Of a DNA stretch of 19,712 nucleotides, positions 1 through 7,707 are shown piece after piece. Location of the stretch: assembly GCA_902608065.1 (NCBI GenBank), contig CACLMO010000016.1, positions 1 through 19,712 on the forward strand, written 5' to 3'. Position numbers and translations under genes: made by a program. The notes beneath the pieces were generated by a model. The model ran no database searches. It was not told the origin of the DNA and saw only the letters and a list, made by a program, of their open reading frames with translations. Source of the DNA: an uncultured Pelagibacteraceae bacterium. Lineage in GTDB: Bacteria; Pseudomonadota; Alphaproteobacteria; Pelagibacterales; Pelagibacteraceae. Numbering within the stretch: the stretch's first letter is position 1; every line of letters starts with the position of its first letter.

Positions 1-2
1 TG

Positions 3-62
3 AGCAAAGTATTATATAATAGATTAAATAAAAATTTTACTGAGAACAAAATTGGTGAATAA
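3..62 (+). CDS. C-terminal tail of an unidentified upstream gene (partial)
   Basis: The frame starting at base 3 is open from the window edge to a TAA at 60-62 and gives a 19-residue, Lys/Asn-rich tail. It overlaps the start of pyrF by a few bases, as expected for the previous gene of a tightly packed operon. In many alphaproteobacteria the gene before this cluster is lapA (DUF1049), but the tail is too short to recognise, so no name is given. It could also be a chance open frame. Confidence 0.35.
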   Translation, partial: SKVLYNRLNKNFTENKIGE

Positions 63-741
63 AATAATTCTTGCTTTAGATACTACAAACCTAACCGAAG
101 CAATTGATATTACAAAAAAAATAAAAAATAAAATTTTTACAATCAAACTAGGTTTAGAATTTTTTAATGCACATGGAAAAGCTGGTGTTAAAAAATTTAA
201 TGAAATTGGAATTACAAATTTAATGCTTGATTTAAAACTCAAAGATATTCCAGAAACTGTGTACAAAGCAATCAGAGCATTAGATGATATTGAATTTAGT
301 TTTATAACAATTCATGGTCAGGGTGGAAAAGCAATGATTGAAAAAGCTAAAAAAGCTGTAAAAGAAATTAAAGCTAAACCTAATATTATGATTGTAACAG
401 TTTTGACTGCCTTAGGAGATAGTGATCTAAAAGAATTAGGAAACAGTAGCACTGTAAACGAACAGGTAGAAAAATTATCAAAAATTGCTAAGGAAATGAA
501 TGTGGGTGTTATATGTTCTGGACATGAAGCAAAAATTGTTAGAAAAATTATTGGCCCTGATCTTTTAATTTTTACACCAGGAATTCGTATGATTGATGAT
601 AGTAAAAATGATCAAAAACGTATTTGCACACCAGCAGAAAGTATAAAAAATGGAGCAAATAAAATAATAATGGGGAGAAGTTTAATTAAAGGAAATATTG
701 AAGAAAACATAGATAAAGTATCTAATTCCATCAAAATATAA
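55..741 (+). CDS. pyrF: Orotidine 5'-phosphate decarboxylase
   Basis: Catalyses decarboxylation of OMP to UMP, the last step of de novo pyrimidine synthesis, in the cytoplasm. The protein is about 228 residues, normal for the family. The N-terminal beta strand IILALD is followed by LGLEFF and by the catalytic Asp-Lys-x-x-Asp array in LDLKLKDIP; further on are VTVLTAL, PGIR with DQKR, and the phosphate-binding GRSLIKG near the C-terminus. GTG at 55 or TTG at 52 could be the start, and both overlap the upstream stop; GTG is preferred because only one residue is lost and the family homology begins just after it. A few positions differ from the usual form (CSGHE for CSPHE, GRS for GRP), but the catalytic residues are present. 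The next reading frame, trpB, begins 4 bases after the stop. Confidence 0.93.
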   Translation: MNKIILALDTTNLTEAIDITKKIKNKIFTIKLGLEFFNAHGKAGVKKFNEIGITNLMLDLKLKDIPETVYKAIRALDDIEFSFITIHGQGGKAMIEKAKKAVKEIKAKPNIMIVTVLTALGDSDLKELGNSSTVNEQVEKLSKIAKEMNVGVICSGHEAKIVRKIIGPDLLIFTPGIRMIDDSKNDQKRICTPAESIKNGANKIIMGRSLIKGNIEENIDKVSNSIKI

Positions 742-745
742 TTTA

Positions 746-1824
746 ATGAAAAAAATTAAAAAAGGTATACTTTTAATTGACCAACACGATAAAAATGGTT
801 TTTGGGGAAAGTTTGGTGGAAATTTTATACCTGAAACTTTAAAGAAGCCTGTAGAAGATCTTACGATCTTGTTTGAAAAACTAAGAAAAGATAAAAAATT
901 TATTAGAGAAAGAGATTATTATTTCAAAAATTGGGTTGGTTCACCTACTCCGTTTATAAAGCTAGAAAACTTAACTAGGTATTTGGGTGGTGCTCAAATA
1001 TGGACTAAAGTTGTATCTGAAGCAAATGGTGGAGCTCATAAAATTTATAATGCTACTGTTCACAGCCTCATTGCCAAAAAGGCAGGAAAAAAATACATAG
1101 TTGGAGATACTGGAGCTGGATATGCCGGAAAAATGTTAAGCATGGCAGCAAAAAAATTTGGCCTAAAATGTAAAATATTTATGGGTGTAAAAGATATTAA
1201 AAGACAAAAACCTAATTGTGACGCGATGAGAAAAAAATGGTGCTGAAATAGTTCCTGTTTACACAGGTAGCCAAACTCTCGTAGATGCAGTTAGTGAATG
1301 TATGAGATACTGGGTATCAAATTGCGATACAACTCATATGTGTGTAGGTTCTACGGTTGGACCCAATATTTTTGTGAAAATTTGTGGATGGAGTGAGTTT
1401 TATTGGGGTTGAAGCTGGTGGGCCAAAAAATAGTAAAAAGCATGCCGCACCATTAACTTATGGATCAAAAATTGGAATATTGCACGGAGCTGCACAATAT
1501 GTAAACCAGAATAAAGAAGGTCAAATAGAAGAAACAGAATCTATTAGTGCTGGACTAGATTATCCTGGAGTTTCTCCTCTACATTGTTTTTTAAAAGATA
1601 CAAAAAGAGCAAGATATACTGCAGCTAGTGATGAGGAGGCTTTAAGTGCATATCAATTAGTTACCAAATATGAAAACTTGAATCCAAGCTTAGAACCAAG
1701 TCATGCTTTTGCTGAAGCCATAAAAATAGCTCCAAAATTAAGAGAAGATACAATTATAATTGTAAATTCTTGTGGAGATGCACAAAAAGATCGTGACATT
1801 TTAAAACAAAGATTAAGAAAATAA
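746..1824 (+). pseudogene. trpB: Tryptophan synthase beta chain, frameshifted and internally deleted
   Basis: TrpB normally condenses indole with serine on PLP. The first 165 residues align with the TrpB N-terminus, including GAHK with the PLP lysine (Lys99). The frame then hits a stop at 1244-1246 after an A7 run (1231-1237); with six A's the reading continues as NGAEIVPV, the expected TrpB sequence, in another frame. That frame runs to about 1380, where roughly 45 codons are missing: sequence jumps from GPNIFVKI, matching the GPHPYP region, to IGVEAGG in a third frame, which runs on to the stop at 1822-1824. The lost part includes the glycine-rich GGGSN loop that holds the PLP phosphate. 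Remaining motifs are also abnormal: DTGAGYAG stands where family members have ETGAGQHG, and NSCGDAQKD where they have NLSGRGDKD. Product is unlikely to be active. A sequencing error could explain the single A but hardly the deletion. Confidence 0.85.
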
Positions 1825-1827
1825 AAA

Positions 1828-2637
1828 ATGACTATATCACCAATTAGCCTTGCATTTAAAAAGTCCAAAGAAGAAAAAAGACCAGCTTTACTTACTTACA
1901 CAGTAGCTGGAGATAATACGAAAAAAAAATCATTAGAAATATTAAATTCAGTTTCAAATTATGCTGATATTTGTGAAATAGGTTTTCCACACAATACACC
2001 TATCGCCGATGGTGGGCAAATCCAAACATCTTCCTATCGCGCAATTAAAAATGGTATTAAAATGAAAGATATCTTTCAAATTGTAAAAAAATTTAAAAAA
2101 AATAAAAATACAAAACCTATAATTTTAATGGGCTATTTCAACATGATATACCAATACAACCAAAATAAATTTTTGAAAAAATGTAGGGAAGCAGGTGTTA
2201 ATGGTTTGATAGTAGTAGATTTGCCTTGGCCAGATAACAGAGATTTTGCAAAAAAATGTAAAAAAAATTCTATTACTTTTGTGCAACTTTTATCTCCTAC
2301 CACTTCAAAAATAAGAATGAAAAAAATAATCAGTGATTCTCATGAAATGTTATATTATATCAGTATGTTAAGTACTACTGGAGGAAAGCTCAAAGTTCAA
2401 CCAAATAAAATTTTAAAAAATTATGCCCAAATAAAAAAAATAATTAAAAATAGAAAAAAAAATCTTGTGATTGGCTTTGGAATCACAAGTAAGAATATTT
2501 CGTCTTTTAAATCATCAGATGGATGCGTTGTTGGCTCAGAAATCTGTAAAAAAATTTCAAAATCAATTAAAAATAAACAAAATCCTGTTAAAAATGTAAG
2601 TAGTATGGTAAAAAATCTTAGGAAAAAACTATCATGA
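1828..2637 (+). CDS. trpA: Tryptophan synthase alpha chain, divergent
   Basis: TrpA cleaves indole-3-glycerol phosphate to indole and glyceraldehyde 3-phosphate and hands indole to TrpB. The 269-residue length is normal. The catalytic acids are kept: Glu50 in CEIGFP and Asp61 in ADGG. GLIVVDLP (126-133), YYIS (176-179), GFG and the phosphate-binding VVGSE are also recognisable. Two conserved segments are altered: PFSDP is replaced by PHNTP (54-58), and the mobile loop-6 pattern SxTGxTG is SMLSTTG (179-185), so the usual loop threonine and first glycine are displaced. It starts 3 bases after the trpB stop and its TGA overlaps the accD ATG, so it is part of the same transcript. With its trpB partner broken, it may be a retained lyase, an enzyme with a changed substrate, or a gene under relaxed constraint. 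Confidence 0.85.
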   Translation: MTISPISLAFKKSKEEKRPALLTYTVAGDNTKKKSLEILNSVSNYADICEIGFPHNTPIADGGQIQTSSYRAIKNGIKMKDIFQIVKKFKKNKNTKPIILMGYFNMIYQYNQNKFLKKCREAGVNGLIVVDLPWPDNRDFAKKCKKNSITFVQLLSPTTSKIRMKKIISDSHEMLYYISMLSTTGGKLKVQPNKILKNYAQIKKIIKNRKKNLVIGFGITSKNISSFKSSDGCVVGSEICKKISKSIKNKQNPVKNVSSMVKNLRKKLS

Positions 2638-3599
2638 ATTGGATTACACGTTGGAAAAAAATTGGAATAAAGGTAAAACAAATTTTCAAAAAACAGCCTA
2701 GTAAAGAAGAGACTTCAGATTGGAAAAATTGTCCTCAGTGTAAAAAAATTTCTTACAAACCAGATCTCTTTAACAATTCTTATATTTGCGAATGTTCTTT
2801 TCATTTTGATCTGCCTCCAAAATTACGCTTGGATTCTCTTTTTGACTCAACATATGAAATCATTGAAGCTCCAGAAAACATTGATCCAGATCCATTGAAT
2901 TTTGAAGTAAAAGATGGTGCAAGAGAGGGATATAAATATATAGATAAAGTAAAAAAATATAGAAAAGTTACTGGACAGCAAACCGCCTTGATATGTGCCA
3001 CAGGAAATATTTCAAATTTAAATGCTGTCGTAGTTTGTTTTAATCCAAAATTTGGCGCCGGACGTTTTGGTCCTGCTGAAAATGAACACTTTTTAAAAGC
3101 TGCTAATTTTGCGGTACAAAAAAAAGTTGACGTGTGGATAGTTGTTTACCAAAGTTCTGGGATTGATGTTCACACTGGAGTTACTGGTTTAGCTGGAATG
3201 ACAAAAAGTATAATTGCAATGAATGAAATTAAAAAAAATAATATCCCAACTTTTTGTGTTGCGGCAAGAGCTACGGCGGGAGGTACATATGCTTCAAGTT
3301 TTTTTATGCATGATTTTATTATTATTGAATCTAAATGCGTTGAAAATTTACTTTTTTCAGGAAAAAGAGTAACTGCTAATATTTTAAAAGGAACAGATCA
3401 AATCCCAGAAGATTTTGGAACTGCTCCTGGAGTAATGAAATCAGGTTTAGCTGACATAACTCTTGAAAATAGAAAAGAATTAAAAGAAACTATAACTAAG
3501 TTAGCTAATATTATTTTAAAAAAAGAAGAGTTAAAGAAAACAGAAGAAGCTTATGAAAATCCAGAAGATTTTAAAAAGACTGCTTCAACTGCATCCTAA
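2634..3599 (+). CDS. accD: Acetyl-CoA carboxylase carboxyltransferase beta subunit, divergent
   Basis: AccD with AccA transfers CO2 from biotin to acetyl-CoA to make malonyl-CoA, the first step of fatty acid synthesis. At 321 residues it has the normal layout: N-terminal MNWIT, a zinc-ribbon region, then a crotonase-like carboxyltransferase domain from about residue 85. The zinc ribbon is Cys33-x2-Cys36-x15-Cys52-x1-Cys54, one residue shorter in the second knuckle than the usual CxxC. The near-invariant SGGARMQEG oxyanion segment is SSGIDVHTG (174-182); the second glycine pair is kept in TAGGT (214-218), and FSGKRV stands where GFAGPRV is expected. The start overlaps the trpA stop (ATGA), and the C-terminus extends into folC. 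A paralogue with normal motifs would be expected elsewhere if fatty acid synthesis is intact; that is inference. Confidence 0.8.
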   Translation: MNWITRWKKIGIKVKQIFKKQPSKEETSDWKNCPQCKKISYKPDLFNNSYICECSFHFDLPPKLRLDSLFDSTYEIIEAPENIDPDPLNFEVKDGAREGYKYIDKVKKYRKVTGQQTALICATGNISNLNAVVVCFNPKFGAGRFGPAENEHFLKAANFAVQKKVDVWIVVYQSSGIDVHTGVTGLAGMTKSIIAMNEIKKNNIPTFCVAARATAGGTYASSFFMHDFIIIESKCVENLLFSGKRVTANILKGTDQIPEDFGTAPGVMKSGLADITLENRKELKETITKLANIILKKEELKKTEEAYENPEDFKKTASTAS

Positions 3600-4833
3600 A
3601 AGTATTGACCTATCTCTAGGTAGAATAAAAAGACTATTAAAAGATCTTAATCATCCTGAAAAAAAAATTACGAATGCTATACAAGTTGTTGGCACAAATG
3701 GTAAGCATAGTTTTTGTTCATCCTTAAGAGAAATAATCGAAACAGCAGGATACACAGTAAATTTAAATATAAGCCCTTCCCTTAAAAAATTTAATGAAAG
3801 ATACTATCTTTCTGGAAAATATATTTCTGATGATCGTCTTCATGATTTACTGATTGAAGTAGAAAAAAAAAATAAAAATAAAAAAATTACTTTTCATGAA
3901 TTTATTTGTGCATGTTTTTTTCTAGCAGCTTCAAGAAATAATAGTGACTTAAATATTTTGGAGTCTGGGCTTTTTTTTAGACTTGATGCTAGCAATGTGC
4001 TAGAAAAAAATATTGCATCAGTAATTATGCCAATAGGAATCGATCATAAAGATTTTCTTAAAAAGGGTACTATCGACGAAATAGTCTATGAAAAATGCTC
4101 TGCTTTATTAAATGGATCAAAAATCATAATAGCAGAACAAAAAGATAATGTTTTGCAAAAAATTAAAAAGAACATTTATAAAAATACTTCTAAAAAAATA
4201 TTTTTTAATGAAAATTACAGTTATAAAAAAAATATCAATGGTTTCTTATATAGTGACGATTTAGGTAAAATAAATTTGCCATTACCAAATTTATCGGGAG
4301 ATTTTCAAATTAGCAATATTTCTACTGCAATTGCTTTGGCAAGAAAGATTGACAAGTTTAAGATAACAAATGCACACATTGCTCAAGCTATAACAAAAAT
4401 AAGAAGTGAAGGACGATTGCAAAAAATTACTCATGGAAAGCTCAGAAATTATGTTTCAAAAAATAATCAAATTTTAATTGATGGGGCTCATAACCCTTTA
4501 GCGGCTTCTGTAGTCGAAAAATATTTGGCTACACTTAATTCTGGAAAAAAAATCATCATGATGCTTGGAATGATGGCTAATAAAGAACACAAAAAATTTA
4601 TTCAAATATTTAAAAAAAGAATCCATTCAATTATTGCTTTGGATATTCCTAACCAAACAAATTTTATTAAAAAAATAGAATTATCAAAAATAGCTAAATC
4701 CTGCGGCATACCTTCCAAAACAGAAAATTCAATTGAATCTGCGCTAAGAAATATTGCAAAAGAAAATGATAACGCAATCATCTTCTGTACTGGTAGTTTA
4801 TATTTTGCTGGTGAAATATTAAATTTAAATTAA
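3553..4833 (+). CDS. folC: Folylpolyglutamate/dihydrofolate synthase family (Mur ligase fold), divergent
   Basis: FolC adds glutamate to dihydropteroate or to folates in an ATP-dependent amide ligation. The 426-residue protein opens with the family signature LxRLxxLHPKxIDLSLxRI. Because this homology lies in bases shared with accD, the start at 3553 and the 47-base overlap are likely genuine. The P-loop is GTNGKHS (47-53) where GTNGKGS/T is the rule. SPSLKKFNER corresponds to SPHLxxFNER, GLFFRLDA (139-146) to GLGGRLDA, and IGIDHKDFL to the SLDH region. The C-terminal DGAHNP (310-315) is intact. The frame is open over its full length, yet several glycines that normally contact nucleotide or substrate are replaced. 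It may be a functional variant, a ligase with another substrate, or a paralogue losing function. Its last 4 bases overlap the convergent trxA. Confidence 0.8.
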   Translation: MKIQKILKRLLQLHPKSIDLSLGRIKRLLKDLNHPEKKITNAIQVVGTNGKHSFCSSLREIIETAGYTVNLNISPSLKKFNERYYLSGKYISDDRLHDLLIEVEKKNKNKKITFHEFICACFFLAASRNNSDLNILESGLFFRLDASNVLEKNIASVIMPIGIDHKDFLKKGTIDEIVYEKCSALLNGSKIIIAEQKDNVLQKIKKNIYKNTSKKIFFNENYSYKKNINGFLYSDDLGKINLPLPNLSGDFQISNISTAIALARKIDKFKITNAHIAQAITKIRSEGRLQKITHGKLRNYVSKNNQILIDGAHNPLAASVVEKYLATLNSGKKIIMMLGMMANKEHKKFIQIFKKRIHSIIALDIPNQTNFIKKIELSKIAKSCGIPSKTENSIESALRNIAKENDNAIIFCTGSLYFAGEILNLN

Positions 4834-5150
4834 ATATTTTCTTTAATCCAAGTAACAATATTTGATTTTGTTGTGGCTCCTACTTTAGTAGCTTTAAGCT
4901 CACCACTTTTAAAAAGTAGCATTGTAGGAATGCCTCTAACTCCATATTTCGTTGGCTGATTGGGATGTTCATCAATATTATGTTTTGTAAAATTTACTTG
5001 ATCACCCATTTCATTAGAAATTTCTTCTAAAATAGGAGAGAGTTGTTTACAAGGACCACACCACTCTGCCCAAAAATCAACTAACGTTGGCTTAGAAGCT
5101 TTTAAAACTTCTGTCTCAAAATTTTCATCTGTTATATTTTTTGTTGTCAT
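4830..5150 (-). CDS. trxA: Thioredoxin 1
   Basis: A 106-residue cytoplasmic thioredoxin that reduces protein disulfides using electrons from thioredoxin reductase. The active site WCGPC lies in FWAEWCGPCK at about residues 30-36, and the cis-proline follows in RGIPTMLLFK. Length and motifs are canonical, in contrast with the diverged genes facing it. It is the last gene of the left-reading run, starting 35 bases after the sbcB stop, with a 9-base T run (A run on its own strand) in the gap. Its stop shares bases with the folC stop, the usual alphaproteobacterial folC-trxA convergent arrangement. Confidence 0.97.
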   Translation of the reverse strand: MTTKNITDENFETEVLKASKPTLVDFWAEWCGPCKQLSPILEEISNEMGDQVNFTKHNIDEHPNQPTKYGVRGIPTMLLFKSGELKATKVGATTKSNIVTWIKENI

Positions 5151-5185
5151 AAGATAATTTTAATTTAATAATTTTTTTTTTAATG

Positions 5186-6604
5186 TCAACTACCCTTTTG
5201 GTACATCTGCTCTATCTCTTCAATATATAAATTAATTTCCTCAAGTGCTTTTAATTTTTCCTTATCTTTTCTAAATTTATTTCTTAAAGTATCAATCTCA
5301 GAATAAGTCTTTGGGATTGTGTTCCATTTTTCTTCATTTGTGCTTAAAATTCTAGAGGCAACTTCTTGGTGAAATAAATTATATTCTTCCTTTGGTAAGG
5401 ATTGTGGACTTTCTTCATATAAAATCTTTTTTCCAAAATATTGCATTCGGTCATCTTTAAATCTTTGAACTATAGAAAACTTATCTTTCCAATCTGCTTT
5501 ATGAAATTCTGGCATAAGTTTATTATCATAATCTAAAGCAAATTTTACATAAATTGATTCTTCTGGATAAACGTCTAGTTGAGAATCTAAGTCTTGTCTT
5601 TCTCTTGCATCTTCATCCAAGATATCGCTAACTTTTTGACAAAATTCTTTATTTTTTCTAACTAGTTGAGCTCTCTCTTTTAACTTTTTAATACCAAGTT
5701 GTTTGTAATTATCAAAATTAACTCCATAACTTGGATTCATTATTATTGGATGTTTTTTATGTTTAATTGTTCTTATAAATTTTGGCTTTTTGTCCATTTC
5801 TTTCTTTAACTCTTTAACAGACATATTAAAATAATAAGAAGGATCGTTTTTGAGATCAAAGCACATTGGATATCCCCACTGAGGATGCTGGCAAACGAAT
5901 GTCAGAACAAATGGAACTGATTTTCCATAGTAAAAAAAATCTGTACAAAATAATTGTTCACCTCTAATTATTTGAAAAGTTTTGTCTTTGTTTGTGGTCA
6001 TCAAACTTGATTTCCAAACATTTGGGGCTTTTTTGTTTAAAAGTTTTGCAATTGCTACAGTAGCTAAAACATCTCCGATAGCCGAATGTGCTTCGTCATG
6101 CTTAATTCCATTCATCGGTGCTAATTTTTCTAGTTTAAAAACAGGATTGTTTTTGTCGCTTATAGGAGTCTTAATGCAATTGGGATAATAAAGATGACAT
6201 GCTCTGGCTAAACTAAATAAATCTCCTCTTTCGCTACCATTTGTATTAGTCAAATATGGAAATTCTAAATTTTTCCATAAAGTCCTTCTTAAAAATTCCT
6301 CATCAAAATTAATTGAATTATATCCAATAAAAATAGAATTTTTCCACTGTTTAAACTTATCAACTAATTGTCTGGTCATTTGATAGTGAGATAAATTTGT
6401 TTCTTTTAAAATTTTTGGTGTAGTCTTGTTAACCAATAGGGCCATGGCTTCGGGAACGACTCCAGGACTTAATTTACAGCGTCCTTCATATCGATCAAGT
6501 TCTTGAAATTCTTCATTAACTAAAACTGCAGCTGCTTGGATTATTTGACCGTAGGAAACATTTGAGGAACTTGTTTCAAAATCATAAAAAACAAAATTTG
6601 GCAT
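5186..6604 (-). CDS. sbcB: Exodeoxyribonuclease I
   Basis: Degrades single-stranded DNA from the 3' end and works in recombination, mismatch repair and removal of stray single strands. At 472 residues it is close to the 475 of the E. coli enzyme. The DEDDh exonuclease motifs are visible: YDFET near the N-terminus (Asp8, Glu10), the Exo II segment IGYNSINFDEEF, and HDEAHSAIGDV carrying the Exo III His and Asp. The SH3-like and C-terminal domains follow and span the remaining length. It starts 6 bases downstream of the rmuC stop, so the two are almost certainly cotranscribed. In many alphaproteobacteria the AddAB exonuclease gene addA lies beside trxA; here sbcB takes that place. Whether addAB is elsewhere cannot be seen. 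Confidence 0.93.
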   Translation of the reverse strand: MPNFVFYDFETSSSNVSYGQIIQAAAVLVNEEFQELDRYEGRCKLSPGVVPEAMALLVNKTTPKILKETNLSHYQMTRQLVDKFKQWKNSIFIGYNSINFDEEFLRRTLWKNLEFPYLTNTNGSERGDLFSLARACHLYYPNCIKTPISDKNNPVFKLEKLAPMNGIKHDEAHSAIGDVLATVAIAKLLNKKAPNVWKSSLMTTNKDKTFQIIRGEQLFCTDFFYYGKSVPFVLTFVCQHPQWGYPMCFDLKNDPSYYFNMSVKELKKEMDKKPKFIRTIKHKKHPIIMNPSYGVNFDNYKQLGIKKLKERAQLVRKNKEFCQKVSDILDEDARERQDLDSQLDVYPEESIYVKFALDYDNKLMPEFHKADWKDKFSIVQRFKDDRMQYFGKKILYEESPQSLPKEEYNLFHQEVASRILSTNEEKWNTIPKTYSEIDTLRNKFRKDKEKLKALEEINLYIEEIEQMYQKGS

Positions 6605-6610
6605 TAAATA

Positions 6611-7654
6611 TTACTTATTCAATACTTTAATTTTGTCAACGTCTTCCTTGATCGCTTTTTCAACTTGCTCGGGATCTTTTATATTTTCTAAAGTTCTCAT
6701 GATTGATCTAGCATCTCTACCAAAATCATCGGTTAATTTCATAGTTTCTTCCAATTTTTTCCTAAGACTTTTAATACCATCAAAATGCTTTGAAAATCTT
6801 GTAGTAATGTTTCTTAAATCATCATGTATTTGAGTAGCATGTTTTTGAACTTTTAGTGTTTGAAACCCCAAGTGATATGCTTGTAGAATAGCACATAATG
6901 TATTTGGTCCAGAAATAGTAATTTTATACTTGGTTCTTAATTCCTCCATTAACAATATTTTTGTCTTGGGATCTCTATAACTAGCAAGTTCTGCATACAA
7001 ACCTTCTGTAGGAGCATAAACAATTGCAAAATCAGTTGTTTTCGGAGGCATAATATATTTTTCAGAAACTTTTTTTGCCTTGGTTCTAAATGCTATTGCT
7101 AAATCATTTCTGGCTGTAGCTAAACTGTCTTTATCCTTCGCTTGGTAAGCTTCGTCAATTGCTTTATATTTTTCAATTGGCCAGTGACTATCAATTGGAC
7201 AAAGAACATCATTTTGTAATTTTACAGCAAACTCAATTACATCACGCGTTTCATCAGGATTCATTTTAACATTAGCAATATATTGAGCCGCAGGTAATAA
7301 ATCTTTTAATAAAGAAGCTAGCGAAAATTCTGCCAATCCACCATATTGTTTTACTCCGGCTAAAATTCTACTAAAGCTATCTTGACTTTTGTTTATCTCT
7401 TCAACTTGACGATTAAAAACACCTACTTTTTCATCAACTTTCGTTAAAGCTTGGGTCATATCTCTAGTAACATCTTTTGATAAATTGTTAAAAGATGAAG
7501 ACATTGTACTAATAGAATTAGCAAGTGTATCTTTGATTTTATTTAATTCTTCATTATCGTTAACTTCTTTTCTTCTTCTTTGATCTATTAAAAGGTAAAT
7601 AACCAAACAAAGTAATGCTAAAACTATATATAAAATCGATTCCTGCATGTTCAT
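6611..7654 (-). CDS. rmuC: DNA recombination protein RmuC
   Basis: RmuC family proteins limit recombination at inverted repeats and contain a PD-(D/E)xK-like nuclease core; the exact biochemical role is not settled. The 347-residue protein has one N-terminal membrane helix (about residues 6-23), a coiled-coil stretch (about 35-95), then the RmuC domain with KQYGGLAEFSLASLLKDLLP, VIEFAVKL, CPIDSHWPIEKY and FAIVYAPTEGLYAEL, followed by a helical tail. The segment PIDSHWPIEKY matches the family's D-x-K catalytic-type strand. Translation can begin at 7654 or at a second ATG two codons later. It pairs with sbcB (6-base gap) and follows the basic coiled-coil gene by 53 bases. Confidence 0.92.
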   Translation of the reverse strand: MNMQESILYIVLALLCLVIYLLIDQRRRKEVNDNEELNKIKDTLANSISTMSSSFNNLSKDVTRDMTQALTKVDEKVGVFNRQVEEINKSQDSFSRILAGVKQYGGLAEFSLASLLKDLLPAAQYIANVKMNPDETRDVIEFAVKLQNDVLCPIDSHWPIEKYKAIDEAYQAKDKDSLATARNDLAIAFRTKAKKVSEKYIMPPKTTDFAIVYAPTEGLYAELASYRDPKTKILLMEELRTKYKITISGPNTLCAILQAYHLGFQTLKVQKHATQIHDDLRNITTRFSKHFDGIKSLRKKLEETMKLTDDFGRDARSIMRTLENIKDPEQVEKAIKEDVDKIKVLNK

Positions 7655-7707
7655 TCTAAATATTCTCGATTCTCTTAAAAGTCAAAGAAATATTAGAAAT
7701 GAAAAAA

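Noticed and set aside
1231..1246. Programmed frameshift or transcriptional slippage at A7 rescuing trpB
   Set aside because: Loss of one A would restore the frame here, but the second frame change and the missing ~45 residues further on cannot be rescued this way, so a pseudogene is the simpler reading.
1384..1824. A separate small gene starting at GTG 1384
   Set aside because: Its product is the plain C-terminal part of TrpB and it has no ribosome binding site of its own; it is the 3' fragment of the broken gene.
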